From: UBA7803 sp041395905
Lineage (GTDB): Bacteria; Pseudomonadota; Gammaproteobacteria; Pseudomonadales; Azotimanducaceae
Assembly: GCA_041395905.1 (NCBI GenBank)
Contig: JAWKZP010000002.1
Span: 124,001 to 188,000 of the forward strand
DNA: 64,000 nt
Reading direction: 5' to 3'
The notes beneath the pieces were generated by a model. That model searched no databases, was not told the origin of the DNA, and was given only the letters and a program-made list of their open reading frames with translations. The translations under genes and the position numbers were made by a program. Positions 45,367 through 53,908 of the stretch are shown one piece after another; within the stretch, counting starts at the first letter, position 1; each line of letters begins with the position of its first letter.

Positions 45367-46896
45367 TCAGTTCAGGGTCAGTTTGTCAGCCAGTGACTTC
45401 AAAAGATCTTCGACCGTGGTATCCGGCGTCGAATGTCCGAACACGTAACGGTCGGGACGGACGATCGCCACGGTAGCGTCGTCGAACAGCGGATCCAAGC
45501 GACCCTGCTCGATCCGCAGATCCGCAAGCGTGCACTGCCGCCCCCCCAACCTGTCCATGATCGACCGGCTCGCATCGCTGAGCACGGGCAGCTCGTCGCG
45601 CGCAACCAGCGCAAACCCGGGGCCCAGCAGCTCATCCAGACGCAACGCACTGCCGGAGTCCGAAGCAACGACTGGCTGGCAGAACAGATAACCCGTGGAA
45701 CCCTCATTGGAGACCTGGTCCACCATCAGCACGCCGGCTCTGAGCGGCGGCGCCTCGCGCCCCTGACCATAGCCGGAAGCCCGCCTCTGGGGCGGCAACT
45801 CCGGCGGCGCGGTTCCGTTCCTCTCGGCCGCTTCGGTCGCCGCCAGGTGCTCCATGAGCTGACCGAGGGAGACGGCCCATTCCACCAGATCCTGGGCATG
45901 GGGCATGCGTTCCGCCTGATAGCTGTCGAGCAGCTCGGCGCCGCAGACGCCACGCTGCACCAGAGCCAGCTTCCAGGCAAGATTGACGACGTCGCGCATG
46001 CCGGCATTGAGGCCCTGGCCGAGAAACGGCGGCGTCTGATGAGCAGCGTCGCCGGCGATGAAGATGCGGCCGTCCCGCCAGCGATCCGCCGTGGCGGCAT
46101 GGAATTTGTAGACCGCCTTGCGGCGCAACACATAGTCCTGCGGGCGCAGCCAGGGGGCGATCAGCTCCTCGATGACCTCGTCACGCAACAGGTCTTCGGC
46201 GCTTTCCCCGGGGTTGAGCTTGAACTCCCAGCGACGAAACGGATCCTTGGTACCCACGTAGGTGGTAATGCGAGACGGATCGCACACCTGCAGCGTTTCC
46301 GGCTGCAGCTCGACGCCAGGGTTGAGGGTGATGTCCACCACCAGCCATTCATGGTCGTAGCCCAGATCCTTCCAGCCGATGCCCAGGGATCTGCGGGTGG
46401 GGCTCGCGGCGCCGTCGCAGGCGATCAGCCAGTCCGCCTCTATCACCTGCCGGCTCGTCGTGAGCTCGACCGCGCGTGCCGATTGCCGGGTGCCCAGGAC
46501 TTCTTCTCCCAGAAACACCGAGCAGTTGGGGTAGCGGCCCAGCGCGCGCCGCAGAAACCCCTCGAGCTCGGGTTGGTCGAACATGGAAATCGGCTGCCAG
46601 CCGTTCCGTCCGAACGGCACCAGCTGCTGGCCGAAGAGCCATTCCCGACGGGAGTTGGCGAACCCGGCCCGCTCTCCAGGCCGGACCCTCTGCAGCACGT
46701 CGGCCAGCTCGTCACCCAGCCCGATTCTTTGGAACTCGCGAACGATCTCGCCATCGAGCGCGACGGCTCTCGGCAGCTCGTAGACCTGGGTGGTCTTTTC
46801 GATCACCGCGACCGAGAGCCCTTCGTGCGCCAGAAACAGGGCGGCACCGGCACCCACAGGCCCCATGCCCACGATGGCGACATCGAACCGCGCCAT
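45367..46896 (-). CDS. MhpA-like FAD-dependent aromatic hydroxylase
   Basis: A 509-residue class A flavoprotein monooxygenase related to 3-(3-hydroxyphenyl)propionate hydroxylase. The FAD/NADPH motifs are GMGPVG at the N-terminus, ACDGAASPTRRSLGI (DG motif) and GDAAHQTPPFLGQGLNAGMRD (GD motif), with a C-terminal thioredoxin-like domain. It would ortho-hydroxylate a phenol to a catechol for ring cleavage. The start codon overlaps the FAH gene stop by one base (order FAH then hydroxylase). With the divergent VOC dioxygenase it forms a plausible hydroxylation, cleavage and hydrolysis route. Confidence 0.9.
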   Translation of the reverse strand: MARFDVAIVGMGPVGAGAALFLAHEGLSVAVIEKTTQVYELPRAVALDGEIVREFQRIGLGDELADVLQRVRPGERAGFANSRREWLFGQQLVPFGRNGWQPISMFDQPELEGFLRRALGRYPNCSVFLGEEVLGTRQSARAVELTTSRQVIEADWLIACDGAASPTRRSLGIGWKDLGYDHEWLVVDITLNPGVELQPETLQVCDPSRITTYVGTKDPFRRWEFKLNPGESAEDLLRDEVIEELIAPWLRPQDYVLRRKAVYKFHAATADRWRDGRIFIAGDAAHQTPPFLGQGLNAGMRDVVNLAWKLALVQRGVCGAELLDSYQAERMPHAQDLVEWAVSLGQLMEHLAATEAAERNGTAPPELPPQRRASGYGQGREAPPLRAGVLMVDQVSNEGSTGYLFCQPVVASDSGSALRLDELLGPGFALVARDELPVLSDASRSIMDRLGGRQCTLADLRIEQGRLDPLFDDATVAIVRPDRYVFGHSTPDTTVEDLLKSLADKLTLN

Positions 46897-47780
46897 CAGA
46901 AGTACATGGCCCGATCGGCTGGCTCCTGGATCACCTCGTTCTCGAGGGCGCCGAGACCTTCGATGGCTACGCGTACCCGGTCGCCGATCACGAGCGGACG
47001 CGGCGGCCGCATGGCGAAGCCGACACCGCTCGGCGTACCGGTGGCAACGACGTCGCCGGGCTCGAGCGTGAACGCGGTGGAAAGAAACTCCACCAGCTCG
47101 TAGCAGTTGAAGATCAGGTCATCCGTGGAGGTCTGCTGACGCAGCTCGCCATTCACGTGGGTGGTCAGCTCCAGCGCATGCGGGTCCAGATCCGGGTCGA
47201 CGACAATCGACGGTCCGATCGGACAATGAGAATCCCAGGATTTGCCCATGGTGAACGAGGGCGGCGTTCCGCGCAGCTGCCAGTCGCGCACGCTGACGTC
47301 GTTCAGCACCGTGTACCCGAGGATCACCTGAGCGGCTTTCTCTTTCGGCACCCGCCGGCAACGCTTGCCGATCACGAACGCCAGCTCGCCCTCGTAGTCC
47401 AGCGCTTTGGCCTGCTCCGACCAGAAGATCGGATCGTAAGGCCCCGTCACGGACGTCGACTGCTTGGTGAATACCAGCGGCACCTTGGGCAGCTCCATGT
47501 TCGATTCGGCCGCATGCGCACGATAGTTGAGACCGATTCCGATGACCTTCGGCGGGCGCGCGATGGGCGCGTTCAGATGCACGTCCGGTAGGGCGTAGTG
47601 CGGTGCCGCGCTGCAGGCCATCTGTGCCTGTGACAGGGCTTCGGCCCCGGCCGTGATCAGGCGGAGCAGATCCGTGGGAAGCTCGGGGGCGGCTCTCGAA
47701 AGGTCGATCACTCCCTGGTCGGTCAGCAGGCCGGCACGCGGCTGGGGTCGTTCATCCGAGGAGAAGGTGATGAGCTGCAT
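46896..47780 (-). CDS. Fumarylacetoacetate hydrolase (FAH) family protein
   Basis: A 294-residue FAH-superfamily enzyme with the metal-binding core: IGIGLNYRAHAAES, the acidic cluster in LDYEGELAFVIGK, NDVSVRDWQ and the GTPSGVGFAM loop. The N-terminal small domain (about 60 residues) is present. Such enzymes hydrolyse C-C bonds in beta-diketones, decarboxylate or isomerise ring-cleavage products, or hydrate oxo-dienoates; next to an aromatic hydroxylase and an extradiol dioxygenase it most likely processes the ring-fission product. First gene of the leftward operon; divergent TetR gene lies 93 bases away. Confidence 0.92.
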   Translation of the reverse strand: MQLITFSSDERPQPRAGLLTDQGVIDLSRAAPELPTDLLRLITAGAEALSQAQMACSAAPHYALPDVHLNAPIARPPKVIGIGLNYRAHAAESNMELPKVPLVFTKQSTSVTGPYDPIFWSEQAKALDYEGELAFVIGKRCRRVPKEKAAQVILGYTVLNDVSVRDWQLRGTPPSFTMGKSWDSHCPIGPSIVVDPDLDPHALELTTHVNGELRQQTSTDDLIFNCYELVEFLSTAFTLEPGDVVATGTPSGVGFAMRPPRPLVIGDRVRVAIEGLGALENEVIQEPADRAMYF

Positions 47781-47873
47781 GGGATTGACTCAAATCAAAA
47801 CCGTATGTAATCATTTATGACTTCAGTCAGTCAACCCCGGCGCACGAGCCAGCACTTTGAACGAAGCACGCCC
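47781..47873. promoter_or_regulatory. Divergent promoter region of the aromatic cluster
   Basis: The 93 bases between the FAH gene and the preferred TetR start are AT-rich at the left (TTGACTCAAATCAAAACC...TTTATGA) and hold TTGACT at 47785-47790 (-35-like). Repeated TATG elements (47804, 47816) and an outer TGACT...AGTCA pair (47786 and 47825) could serve the TetR regulator. An ATG at 47817 lies inside this region, which argues for starting the TetR at 47874. Confidence 0.35.
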
Positions 47874-48524
47874 ATGACCGGCCAGGAAACAGAAAGTCGG
47901 CAGCCGACGGGTCGCGTCGAGCGACGCAAGCAGAACACCCGGCGCAGAATCCTCGCTGCGGCCGAGCGCCTGATGCGCAGCCGCCCCATTGATGCCGTAA
48001 CCATTCAGGACATCACCTCTGCAGCCGACGTGGGGCACGGCTCGTTCTACCTGCACTTCAAGACCAAGTACGACGTGCTGGTGCCCATCGTGCAGGACAT
48101 GGCCGCGCGCGTGGACGAGCAACTGCGGCAGGCACTGGCGCATACCGACGATGCGGCTGTCATCATCGCCACCTCCGCGCGCGTGGTCGGCCGCCTGATC
48201 GTCAGAGACGCCCTGTGGCGCTGGCTGCTGCAGCATTCGGGCGTGCCCGTGGAAGAATTGCGGCGCGCGGTCGGCGCCTACGTCGATCGCGACTTCCGCC
48301 GAGGGCTGGCCAGCGGGAGGATCATCGCGAACGATCCCCTGACGTTGGCTGCATACACCTTCGGCGGGTTCGTCAACTGCGTGCTGGCGGCGATTGAACA
48401 CGATCGTCCGGACGAGCAGATCGATCAGGGTGTCGAGCTGACACTTCGCGTCTTCGGCCTGAGTCCTGAAGAAGCTCGAGCGCTCGCGCACCAACCATTG
48501 CCCGACCTGGAGCCCCTGTCATGA
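47874..48524 (+). CDS. TetR family regulator of the aromatic cluster
   Basis: A 216-residue TetR regulator with a 17-residue polar leader then the helix-turn-helix (RRKQNTRRRILAAAERLM ... ITSAADVGHGSFYLHFKTKYDVL). GHGSFYLHF is a typical recognition helix. A start at 47817 would add 19 residues but lies in the promoter. Its stop overlaps the VOC dioxygenase start by four bases (ATGA), so both are co-expressed, and it probably represses the divergent FAH/hydroxylase genes too, with a phenolic or CoA ligand. Confidence 0.88.
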   Translation: MTGQETESRQPTGRVERRKQNTRRRILAAAERLMRSRPIDAVTIQDITSAADVGHGSFYLHFKTKYDVLVPIVQDMAARVDEQLRQALAHTDDAAVIIATSARVVGRLIVRDALWRWLLQHSGVPVEELRRAVGAYVDRDFRRGLASGRIIANDPLTLAAYTFGGFVNCVLAAIEHDRPDEQIDQGVELTLRVFGLSPEEARALAHQPLPDLEPLS

Positions 48525-49432
48525 GCGGCATCATCGATCTCCAATACGTGCGTTTCAGCGTCGAAGACCTGGCACAGCAGCAGGCATTCCTCCGGGAATT
48601 CGGCCTAACCACCGAGATTGCCGATGGCACGCTCATCGGCCGTGGCACCGACGCCAGTCCCTACATCTACGTTGCCACTCAGGGCGCCAACGCCTTCCTG
48701 GGAATGGGGTTTCTTGCGGAGTCCGCCGACGACCTGCGGCGCATCGCGGCGATCGATGGGCTGAACATCGAGCAGATCACCGATCTACCGGCCGGCGGCG
48801 AGCGCGTGCGGATGACCGACCCCAACGGATTTGCCGTGGACGTCGTCCACGGGCTGCAGCCCGTCGCGCCGATGCACCTGACACCCCGAAGCCCGATGAA
48901 CAACGCCGCGGAAATCGGGCGCCTGGGTGACCGCGTCGCGCTCACCCCGGAACGCAACATCGTCAAACGGCTGGGTCACTGCGTGATCAACGCCATCGAC
49001 TTCCGTGCCAGCGAAGCCTGGTACAAGACGCGCATCGGCTTCATCACCAGCGACGAGATCTACATCGGCGAGGAGTCACGGGTTCTGGGCGCCTTCATGC
49101 GCGTCGACCGGGGCGATGCCTACGTCGACCACCACACGCTGTTCTGTGTCGGTACGGGCGCGTCCGGATTCAACCACGCCGCGTTCGAGGTCCACGACTG
49201 GGACACTCTGATGCTCGGACACGACCGGCTCAAGGCCGGCGCATACGAGCATCGCTGGGGCGTGGGCAAGCACCTTCTGGGCAGCCAGGTGTTCGACTAC
49301 TGGAAGGATCCCCACGGCTTTACGCTGGAGCACTTCACCGATGGTGATCTCATGAATCGGGCATTCGGCTCGCACAGGCAGCCGATCGAGATGCTGCTCG
49401 GGGTTCACTGGGGGCCGGAGGGTTCGCCCTGA
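48521..49432 (+). CDS. Extradiol-type (VOC) ring-cleavage dioxygenase
   Basis: A 303-residue vicinal oxygen chelate protein made of two beta-alpha-beta-beta-beta modules, the catechol 2,3-dioxygenase layout. The iron-binding triad is visible in the C-terminal half: His153 (RLGHCVINAID), His219 (GFNHAAFEV) and Glu270 (GFTLEHFTDG). It likely cleaves a catechol meta to the hydroxyls. It is translationally coupled to the TetR gene (ATGA overlap), and faces the hydroxylase/FAH operon, completing a hydroxylate-cleave-hydrolyse set. Exact substrate unknown. Confidence 0.9.
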   Translation: MSGIIDLQYVRFSVEDLAQQQAFLREFGLTTEIADGTLIGRGTDASPYIYVATQGANAFLGMGFLAESADDLRRIAAIDGLNIEQITDLPAGGERVRMTDPNGFAVDVVHGLQPVAPMHLTPRSPMNNAAEIGRLGDRVALTPERNIVKRLGHCVINAIDFRASEAWYKTRIGFITSDEIYIGEESRVLGAFMRVDRGDAYVDHHTLFCVGTGASGFNHAAFEVHDWDTLMLGHDRLKAGAYEHRWGVGKHLLGSQVFDYWKDPHGFTLEHFTDGDLMNRAFGSHRQPIEMLLGVHWGPEGSP

Positions 49433-49465
49433 TCGGCGCACGCAGTTCAGCCTAAGCCGGCGCCG

Positions 49466-50041
49466 CTAGCGCCTGCCCTCCTCCGCCAGGCTCGGCTCGG
49501 TGAACTGATCTGGATAGCGACCGACCTTGTCGGCGTAGAAGACCCTCAGCCGCTCCATGTCGGCGCCGACATCGCCGGTAGGATGGATCGGTGACCCCAG
49601 GCCACCGCGACGGGCCGCGTAGTCGAGATAGCCGGGCACGATGGGCACATGGGCAAGCCGCGCGATGTGATAGAAGCCGGAGCGCCACGTCTGCGCCCGC
49701 TGGCGCGTTCCCTCGGCAGGCACCGCAAGCACCAGATCCTCGCTTTCGGTGAACCGATGCACGCATTGCGCCACGAGATCCGACGCCACGTCCTGCCGCG
49801 CGGCAATGCCGCCGAGCGCGCGATAGAGCCAGCCCAGCGGCGAGTCGAACAGCGACGCCTTGCCCATCCACCGAAGGCGTACGCCTGCCGCCAGCGACAT
49901 GGCGATCATCCAGACGAAATCCCAGTTCGAGGTGTGCGGAGCCGCGATCAGCACGTAGCGGCGCTCGCTCGGCACTGTGCCCTCGTACGTCCAGCCGCCA
50001 AGACGCAGCACGCATCCGCCGACGGCGGCTTTGAGGCTCAA
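49466..50041 (-). CDS. PlsC-like 1-acylglycerol-phosphate acyltransferase family protein
   Basis: A 191-residue acyltransferase with the HxxxxD motif (PHTSNWDF, His36 and Asp41) and the second motif AEGTRQRA. It is short for PlsC (about 240), lacking the usual N-terminal membrane segments, and matches the compact soluble-looking subgroup of the family. It transfers an acyl group from acyl-CoA or ACP to an unknown acceptor. Last gene of the leftward run, 36 bases after the epoxide hydrolase stop. Confidence 0.88.
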   Translation of the reverse strand: MSLKAAVGGCVLRLGGWTYEGTVPSERRYVLIAAPHTSNWDFVWMIAMSLAAGVRLRWMGKASLFDSPLGWLYRALGGIAARQDVASDLVAQCVHRFTESEDLVLAVPAEGTRQRAQTWRSGFYHIARLAHVPIVPGYLDYAARRGGLGSPIHPTGDVGADMERLRVFYADKVGRYPDQFTEPSLAEEGRR

Positions 50042-50077
50042 TGCGGATCCTTGTGTCCTTTCGTTCGGGGCGCCACT

Positions 50078-51055
50078 TTACCGGATATTCAGCATTTGCG
50101 GGAAAACGCCGCCAAGAAACACCTCGAGCGCGGCGTTGGTTTCTAGAGGGGCTTCCTGCTGCACCCAGTGGCCGATGCGAGGGATGATTGTCGCCCCGCG
50201 GAAGTCCTCGCATGCAGCGCCGGGATCGGTATAGAAATCACCACCCGGAACGAAATGCCGCACCGCGTCCTTGGCACCACCGATGAAGCATGATGGCTGG
50301 CGGATGGTGCTTCCTCGAAACTCCACCAGCTCCTGGAAATCCAGGGCCTGCGCCCGGTAGCGGTTGATCGGGCCGCGGAACCCCCCTGCCGCGAAAGCTT
50401 CCACATAGACGTCCAGATCCTGTTCGCTCATCCAGTCCGGAAACGGCTGAGGATCGGTGAGATCATCCAGCAGACCGGCGCTGCGCGGCTTGACCTTGAG
50501 CCACTCGTCCTCCGGCGCGTTGCCGGAGAGGGCGTAGTAAATCCTGCGCAGGGCGCCGCGATAGTCGGCCGCGACCTCGGATTCCACCAGCCCCGGTTGC
50601 TGGAAGTACAGCTGATAGAAGAACCGGTCCGGGTACAGTGCCTCCCACAGATCCAGAATCATCACGTCCCCGCCCGGCAGGTAGGGGACGCTGAGCCCCG
50701 CAACCCCCCGCACAACCTCGGGATGCATTACCGCTGTGTTCCACACGATCGGTGCGCCCCAGTCGTGACCGAGCAGCACCACCGGCTCGCTGCTGAGGGC
50801 CCGGGCAACGGTCGCGACATCCGCCGTCAGTTCCTTCATGGTGTATGCCGCAACCTCGTCGGGCTTGGAGCTGCCGCCGTAGCCACGCACGTCCATAGCC
50901 GCCACCCGATATCCGCGCGCAGCGAAGTGGCGCATCTGATGACGCCACGAGTACCAGAGTTCGGGCCAACCATGCACGCACAGCAGAACCGGGCCCTCGC
51001 CTTCGACCGCAACCCGCAATCTCATGTCCCCACGGGAAACCTCGAGAAACTCCAC
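50078..51055 (-). CDS. Epoxide hydrolase-like alpha/beta hydrolase
   Basis: A 325-residue alpha/beta hydrolase of the epoxide hydrolase type: HGWPELWYSWRHQ supplies the oxyanion hole, Asp98 in GHDWGAP is the nucleophile, His296 lies in GHWVQQE, and the cap domain carries tyrosines (FFYQLYF, NRYRAQ). It converts an epoxide to a diol; haloalkane dehalogenase or ester hydrolase activity is less likely. It follows the MHS-type transporter by 60 bases on the same strand and belongs to the long co-directional set. Confidence 0.9.
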   Translation of the reverse strand: MEFLEVSRGDMRLRVAVEGEGPVLLCVHGWPELWYSWRHQMRHFAARGYRVAAMDVRGYGGSSKPDEVAAYTMKELTADVATVARALSSEPVVLLGHDWGAPIVWNTAVMHPEVVRGVAGLSVPYLPGGDVMILDLWEALYPDRFFYQLYFQQPGLVESEVAADYRGALRRIYYALSGNAPEDEWLKVKPRSAGLLDDLTDPQPFPDWMSEQDLDVYVEAFAAGGFRGPINRYRAQALDFQELVEFRGSTIRQPSCFIGGAKDAVRHFVPGGDFYTDPGAACEDFRGATIIPRIGHWVQQEAPLETNAALEVFLGGVFPQMLNIR

Positions 51056-51115
51056 GATTCACCTCCGACGCAATCTTCCGGCACCTGCGGCCCGCCTCAC
51101 GAACCGTCGAACCCG

Positions 51116-52432
51116 TCAAGCCCGCACGGCGGCAGCGGCCCGCGCGGACACCACCGCCGGCGCGCTTTCGCGAATCACCGTCATCGCCACCAGCCCGATG
51201 ATGGCGACACCGGTCAGGTACCAGGCGATGGCCATTGGCTCGCCGGTGACTTCGAGCAGCCAGGTCACCACGAGCTGCGTGGTGCCGCCGAACACGGCAA
51301 CCGGGATCGAGTACACGAGCGCGAACACCCGCGCGCGAACCTCGCGCGGCAGACTCTCGCTGATCGCGGCGTACACCGAGCCGTAGACGAAGCCCGTGAC
51401 CCCTGCCAGGATCAGATTGGCGCCGATGAACGAGCTGGCACCGCGTTCAGCGGTCAGCCACACGAAGCACGGCACGATCGAGAGGCAGAACAGAATCTGC
51501 GGGCCGATCATCAGCAGCTTGCGTCCGTGGCGGTCCGCGAGAATGCCACCGATGATCACGGTAACAACGCTGATCCCGTTGTTGGCGAACTCACCTGCAA
51601 ACGACAGGCTGGCGGAAAGCCCGAGCGTGTTCTGGCCGTACGTGGCCATGTACTGGAATATGTAGGTGGCGATGGTGCCGCTGGCGATGATCATGAAACC
51701 ACAGACGATCGGGCGCAGATAGGAACGCAAACCGTCGTTGGGAACCGGCGCCGTGTCCTCCATCTCCATGGTCTCTGGCAGCGAGTTTCGAATCCACAGA
51801 GCAAACGGGACGATCGTCGCGCCCAGCAGCAGTGCGATCCGCCAGCCGTAGGACGCGAGCTCGGCTTCCGTGAGCAGGAACGAGAGTCCGAGCCCGACCA
51901 GCGAGCCGATCGTGGCGGCGATGGACTGGCTCGCACCCTGCCAGCTCATCGTGAAGCCGCGACGCTCGGCCGTCGCGCTTTCCATCATGTACACGCTGGC
52001 GGACCCGACCTCGCCGCCGAGCGCAAACCCCTGGATCAGACGCGCGCACACGGCGATGGCGGGCGCGGCGTAGCCGATGGCCGCGTAGCCCGGCGTCAGG
52101 GCGAGCAGGAGGATGCCGACGCCCATCATCATCATGCTGATCAACATGCTCGACTTGCGCCCGTGCCGGTCGGCATAGCCGCCGAGGACGTAAGCGCCGA
52201 GCGGACGGGTGATGAAGCCCGCGCCGAAGGTCGCAAGCGATGCAATCAGGCTGAGATAGCTGTTCTCGGACGGAAAGAATGTGTTCCCAATCTGAATGGC
52301 GAAGAACGCATAGGTAATGAAGTCGTAGAACTCGAGCCCGTTGCCGACGGTCGCCGCCACGATTGCTCTGCGCCGCTGGGACGGGGTAAACACTCCGGGC
52401 GGAGCATCTTCCCTGGTGAGAACCGTTTCCAC
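51116..52432 (-). CDS. MFS transporter of the metabolite:H+ symporter (MHS) type
   Basis: A 438-residue twelve-helix permease. GNGLEFYDFITYAFFA in helix 1 and the duplicated loop motif GGYADRHGRK / GGILADRHGRK are characteristic of the MHS family that imports carboxylates such as citrate, alpha-ketoglutarate or aromatic acids. ATG lies 2 bases after the stop of the next upstream MFS gene, so both are tightly coupled. Probably imports the substrate of the surrounding catabolic genes (inference). Confidence 0.9.
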   Translation of the reverse strand: METVLTREDAPPGVFTPSQRRRAIVAATVGNGLEFYDFITYAFFAIQIGNTFFPSENSYLSLIASLATFGAGFITRPLGAYVLGGYADRHGRKSSMLISMMMMGVGILLLALTPGYAAIGYAAPAIAVCARLIQGFALGGEVGSASVYMMESATAERRGFTMSWQGASQSIAATIGSLVGLGLSFLLTEAELASYGWRIALLLGATIVPFALWIRNSLPETMEMEDTAPVPNDGLRSYLRPIVCGFMIIASGTIATYIFQYMATYGQNTLGLSASLSFAGEFANNGISVVTVIIGGILADRHGRKLLMIGPQILFCLSIVPCFVWLTAERGASSFIGANLILAGVTGFVYGSVYAAISESLPREVRARVFALVYSIPVAVFGGTTQLVVTWLLEVTGEPMAIAWYLTGVAIIGLVAMTVIRESAPAVVSARAAAAVRA

Positions 52433-52434
52433 GG

Positions 52435-53889
52435 CTACCGCGCCTTCTCGTTGACGCTGGCCGCAACAGGATGACCGCCGGAGGCCGGCAAGACCGAAAC
52501 CGGTTGCCGCCCGGCAGCCGCGGCGTGAGCCGCCTCACCATCCAGCTTCTGCTGGATCTGCTCCAGCGTAAGACCGCGCGTCTCGGGCCCGAATCTGAGC
52601 AGGAGTATCGCGCCGAGGATCGGCCCGACCGCCACAGCGGTAACGCCCCAGGATATGCCCATCACCGGAATCAGCATGCCGAGCAGCAGCGGTATCAGCA
52701 CCTCCGTCGCGCGGCCGAACAGGTTCGTCGCCCAGCCATAGCCGGTGGCACGCAGCTCCGTTGGAAACACTTCCGACGAGTACACGTGCGTCGCGCCGAT
52801 GGCGCAGTTGAAGAGAAACACGGTTGCAATATGCCAGACGTACTGTCCCGCGGTGGTTTCGGTCTGAAACAGGCCGACGATCGCGACTGCCGCCAGCGAG
52901 TAAAAGGTCGCGCAGGTCACCTTGCGGCCGATGCGGTCGATGAGCTGACCTGCCAGGAGATGCCCGAAGGTGCCGGCAATGTAGGCCCACATGACCACGT
53001 TGCCTACCTGCGCGGGGGTCATGCCGACTTCCTCGCGCGCGTAGATTGCCCAATAGGCGACAGCCGGAGCGATCACCAGATTCACGCAGTTCCACAGCAG
53101 CACGACGATTCGGAACCGTGCGATGTACTGCGGGCGGATGAGCTGGCGCGCTTCGCTGAACTGGGCGCGAATGGTTGCGAGCAGCGATACCTGGATTCGC
53201 GACGCCGCAATCTCGCGAAAGCGTGCCGTCTCACGGATGCCGAACCGCAGCAGCGGCAGCAGCAGCAGCGGGACGCCGCCGATCAGATACAGCCCGCGCC
53301 AGTGGGCGCCATCGTAGTCCAGGCCCAGCCAGCCGGAAGCCATCGCAACGCAGTCCATTGCGAAATCATGTGCCGCGTTGCCCTGTGCACCCTCGAGGAG
53401 CAGGAAAAAAGGCGATGCCTTGGCCATCGCCACCGTACCGATGGTGGCGAACGCCGTCAGGACGGTGATACCCGTCCCGCGCAACCGAGCCGGCAACTCC
53501 TCACCGGCAATGATGATCGCAAGTCCGTACTGGGCCGTGAGGAACAGCCTGGCCAGCGTCTGACAGATCGTGAATTGAGCCTTGGTCTGAACGAAAGCGG
53601 TTGCCAGACTCGCCAGAGCGAATCCGGCCACCGTGATCACGAGCAAGGCGCGCCTGCCAAAGCGGTCGGCGCACATGAGAAAAAAGAACGACGCGACCAT
53701 ACCGGCTCGAGTGATCGCGTACAGTGTGCCCCATTCATCGAGACCGATGCCGAGGGTGGCGCGAACGTCCACCGATGCCAGCGTCAGCATCGATGCATCG
53801 AAGCCTTCGTAGAGGGTGGCGATACCCAGTATCGCCAGCAGCGTGATGTGGTAGCGGCCGAATCGTTCGGTGTTCCCGGCTTCGATCAC
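52435..53889 (-). CDS. MFS transporter, sugar/metabolite porter-like
   Basis: A 484-residue permease with helices including TLYEGFDASMLTLASVDVRATLGIG, loop CADRFGRRALLV and SSEVFPTELRATGYGWATN, the PETRG-type motif (GPETRGLTLEQI) near the C-terminus. GTG 53889 is preferred: a four-codon frame ATGCGAGAGTGA overlaps it, and the longer upstream frame overlaps the PhyH gene with low-complexity sequence. AAAGAGA is the only ribosome-binding-like sequence. A large loop between helices 5 and 6 is atypical (LLLEGAQGNAAHDF). Second of two adjacent MFS genes in the run. Confidence 0.85.
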   Translation of the reverse strand: MIEAGNTERFGRYHITLLAILGIATLYEGFDASMLTLASVDVRATLGIGLDEWGTLYAITRAGMVASFFFLMCADRFGRRALLVITVAGFALASLATAFVQTKAQFTICQTLARLFLTAQYGLAIIIAGEELPARLRGTGITVLTAFATIGTVAMAKASPFFLLLEGAQGNAAHDFAMDCVAMASGWLGLDYDGAHWRGLYLIGGVPLLLLPLLRFGIRETARFREIAASRIQVSLLATIRAQFSEARQLIRPQYIARFRIVVLLWNCVNLVIAPAVAYWAIYAREEVGMTPAQVGNVVMWAYIAGTFGHLLAGQLIDRIGRKVTCATFYSLAAVAIVGLFQTETTAGQYVWHIATVFLFNCAIGATHVYSSEVFPTELRATGYGWATNLFGRATEVLIPLLLGMLIPVMGISWGVTAVAVGPILGAILLLRFGPETRGLTLEQIQQKLDGEAAHAAAAGRQPVSVLPASGGHPVAASVNEKAR

Positions 53890-53908
53890 TCTCGCATCTC
53901 TTTTTCGC

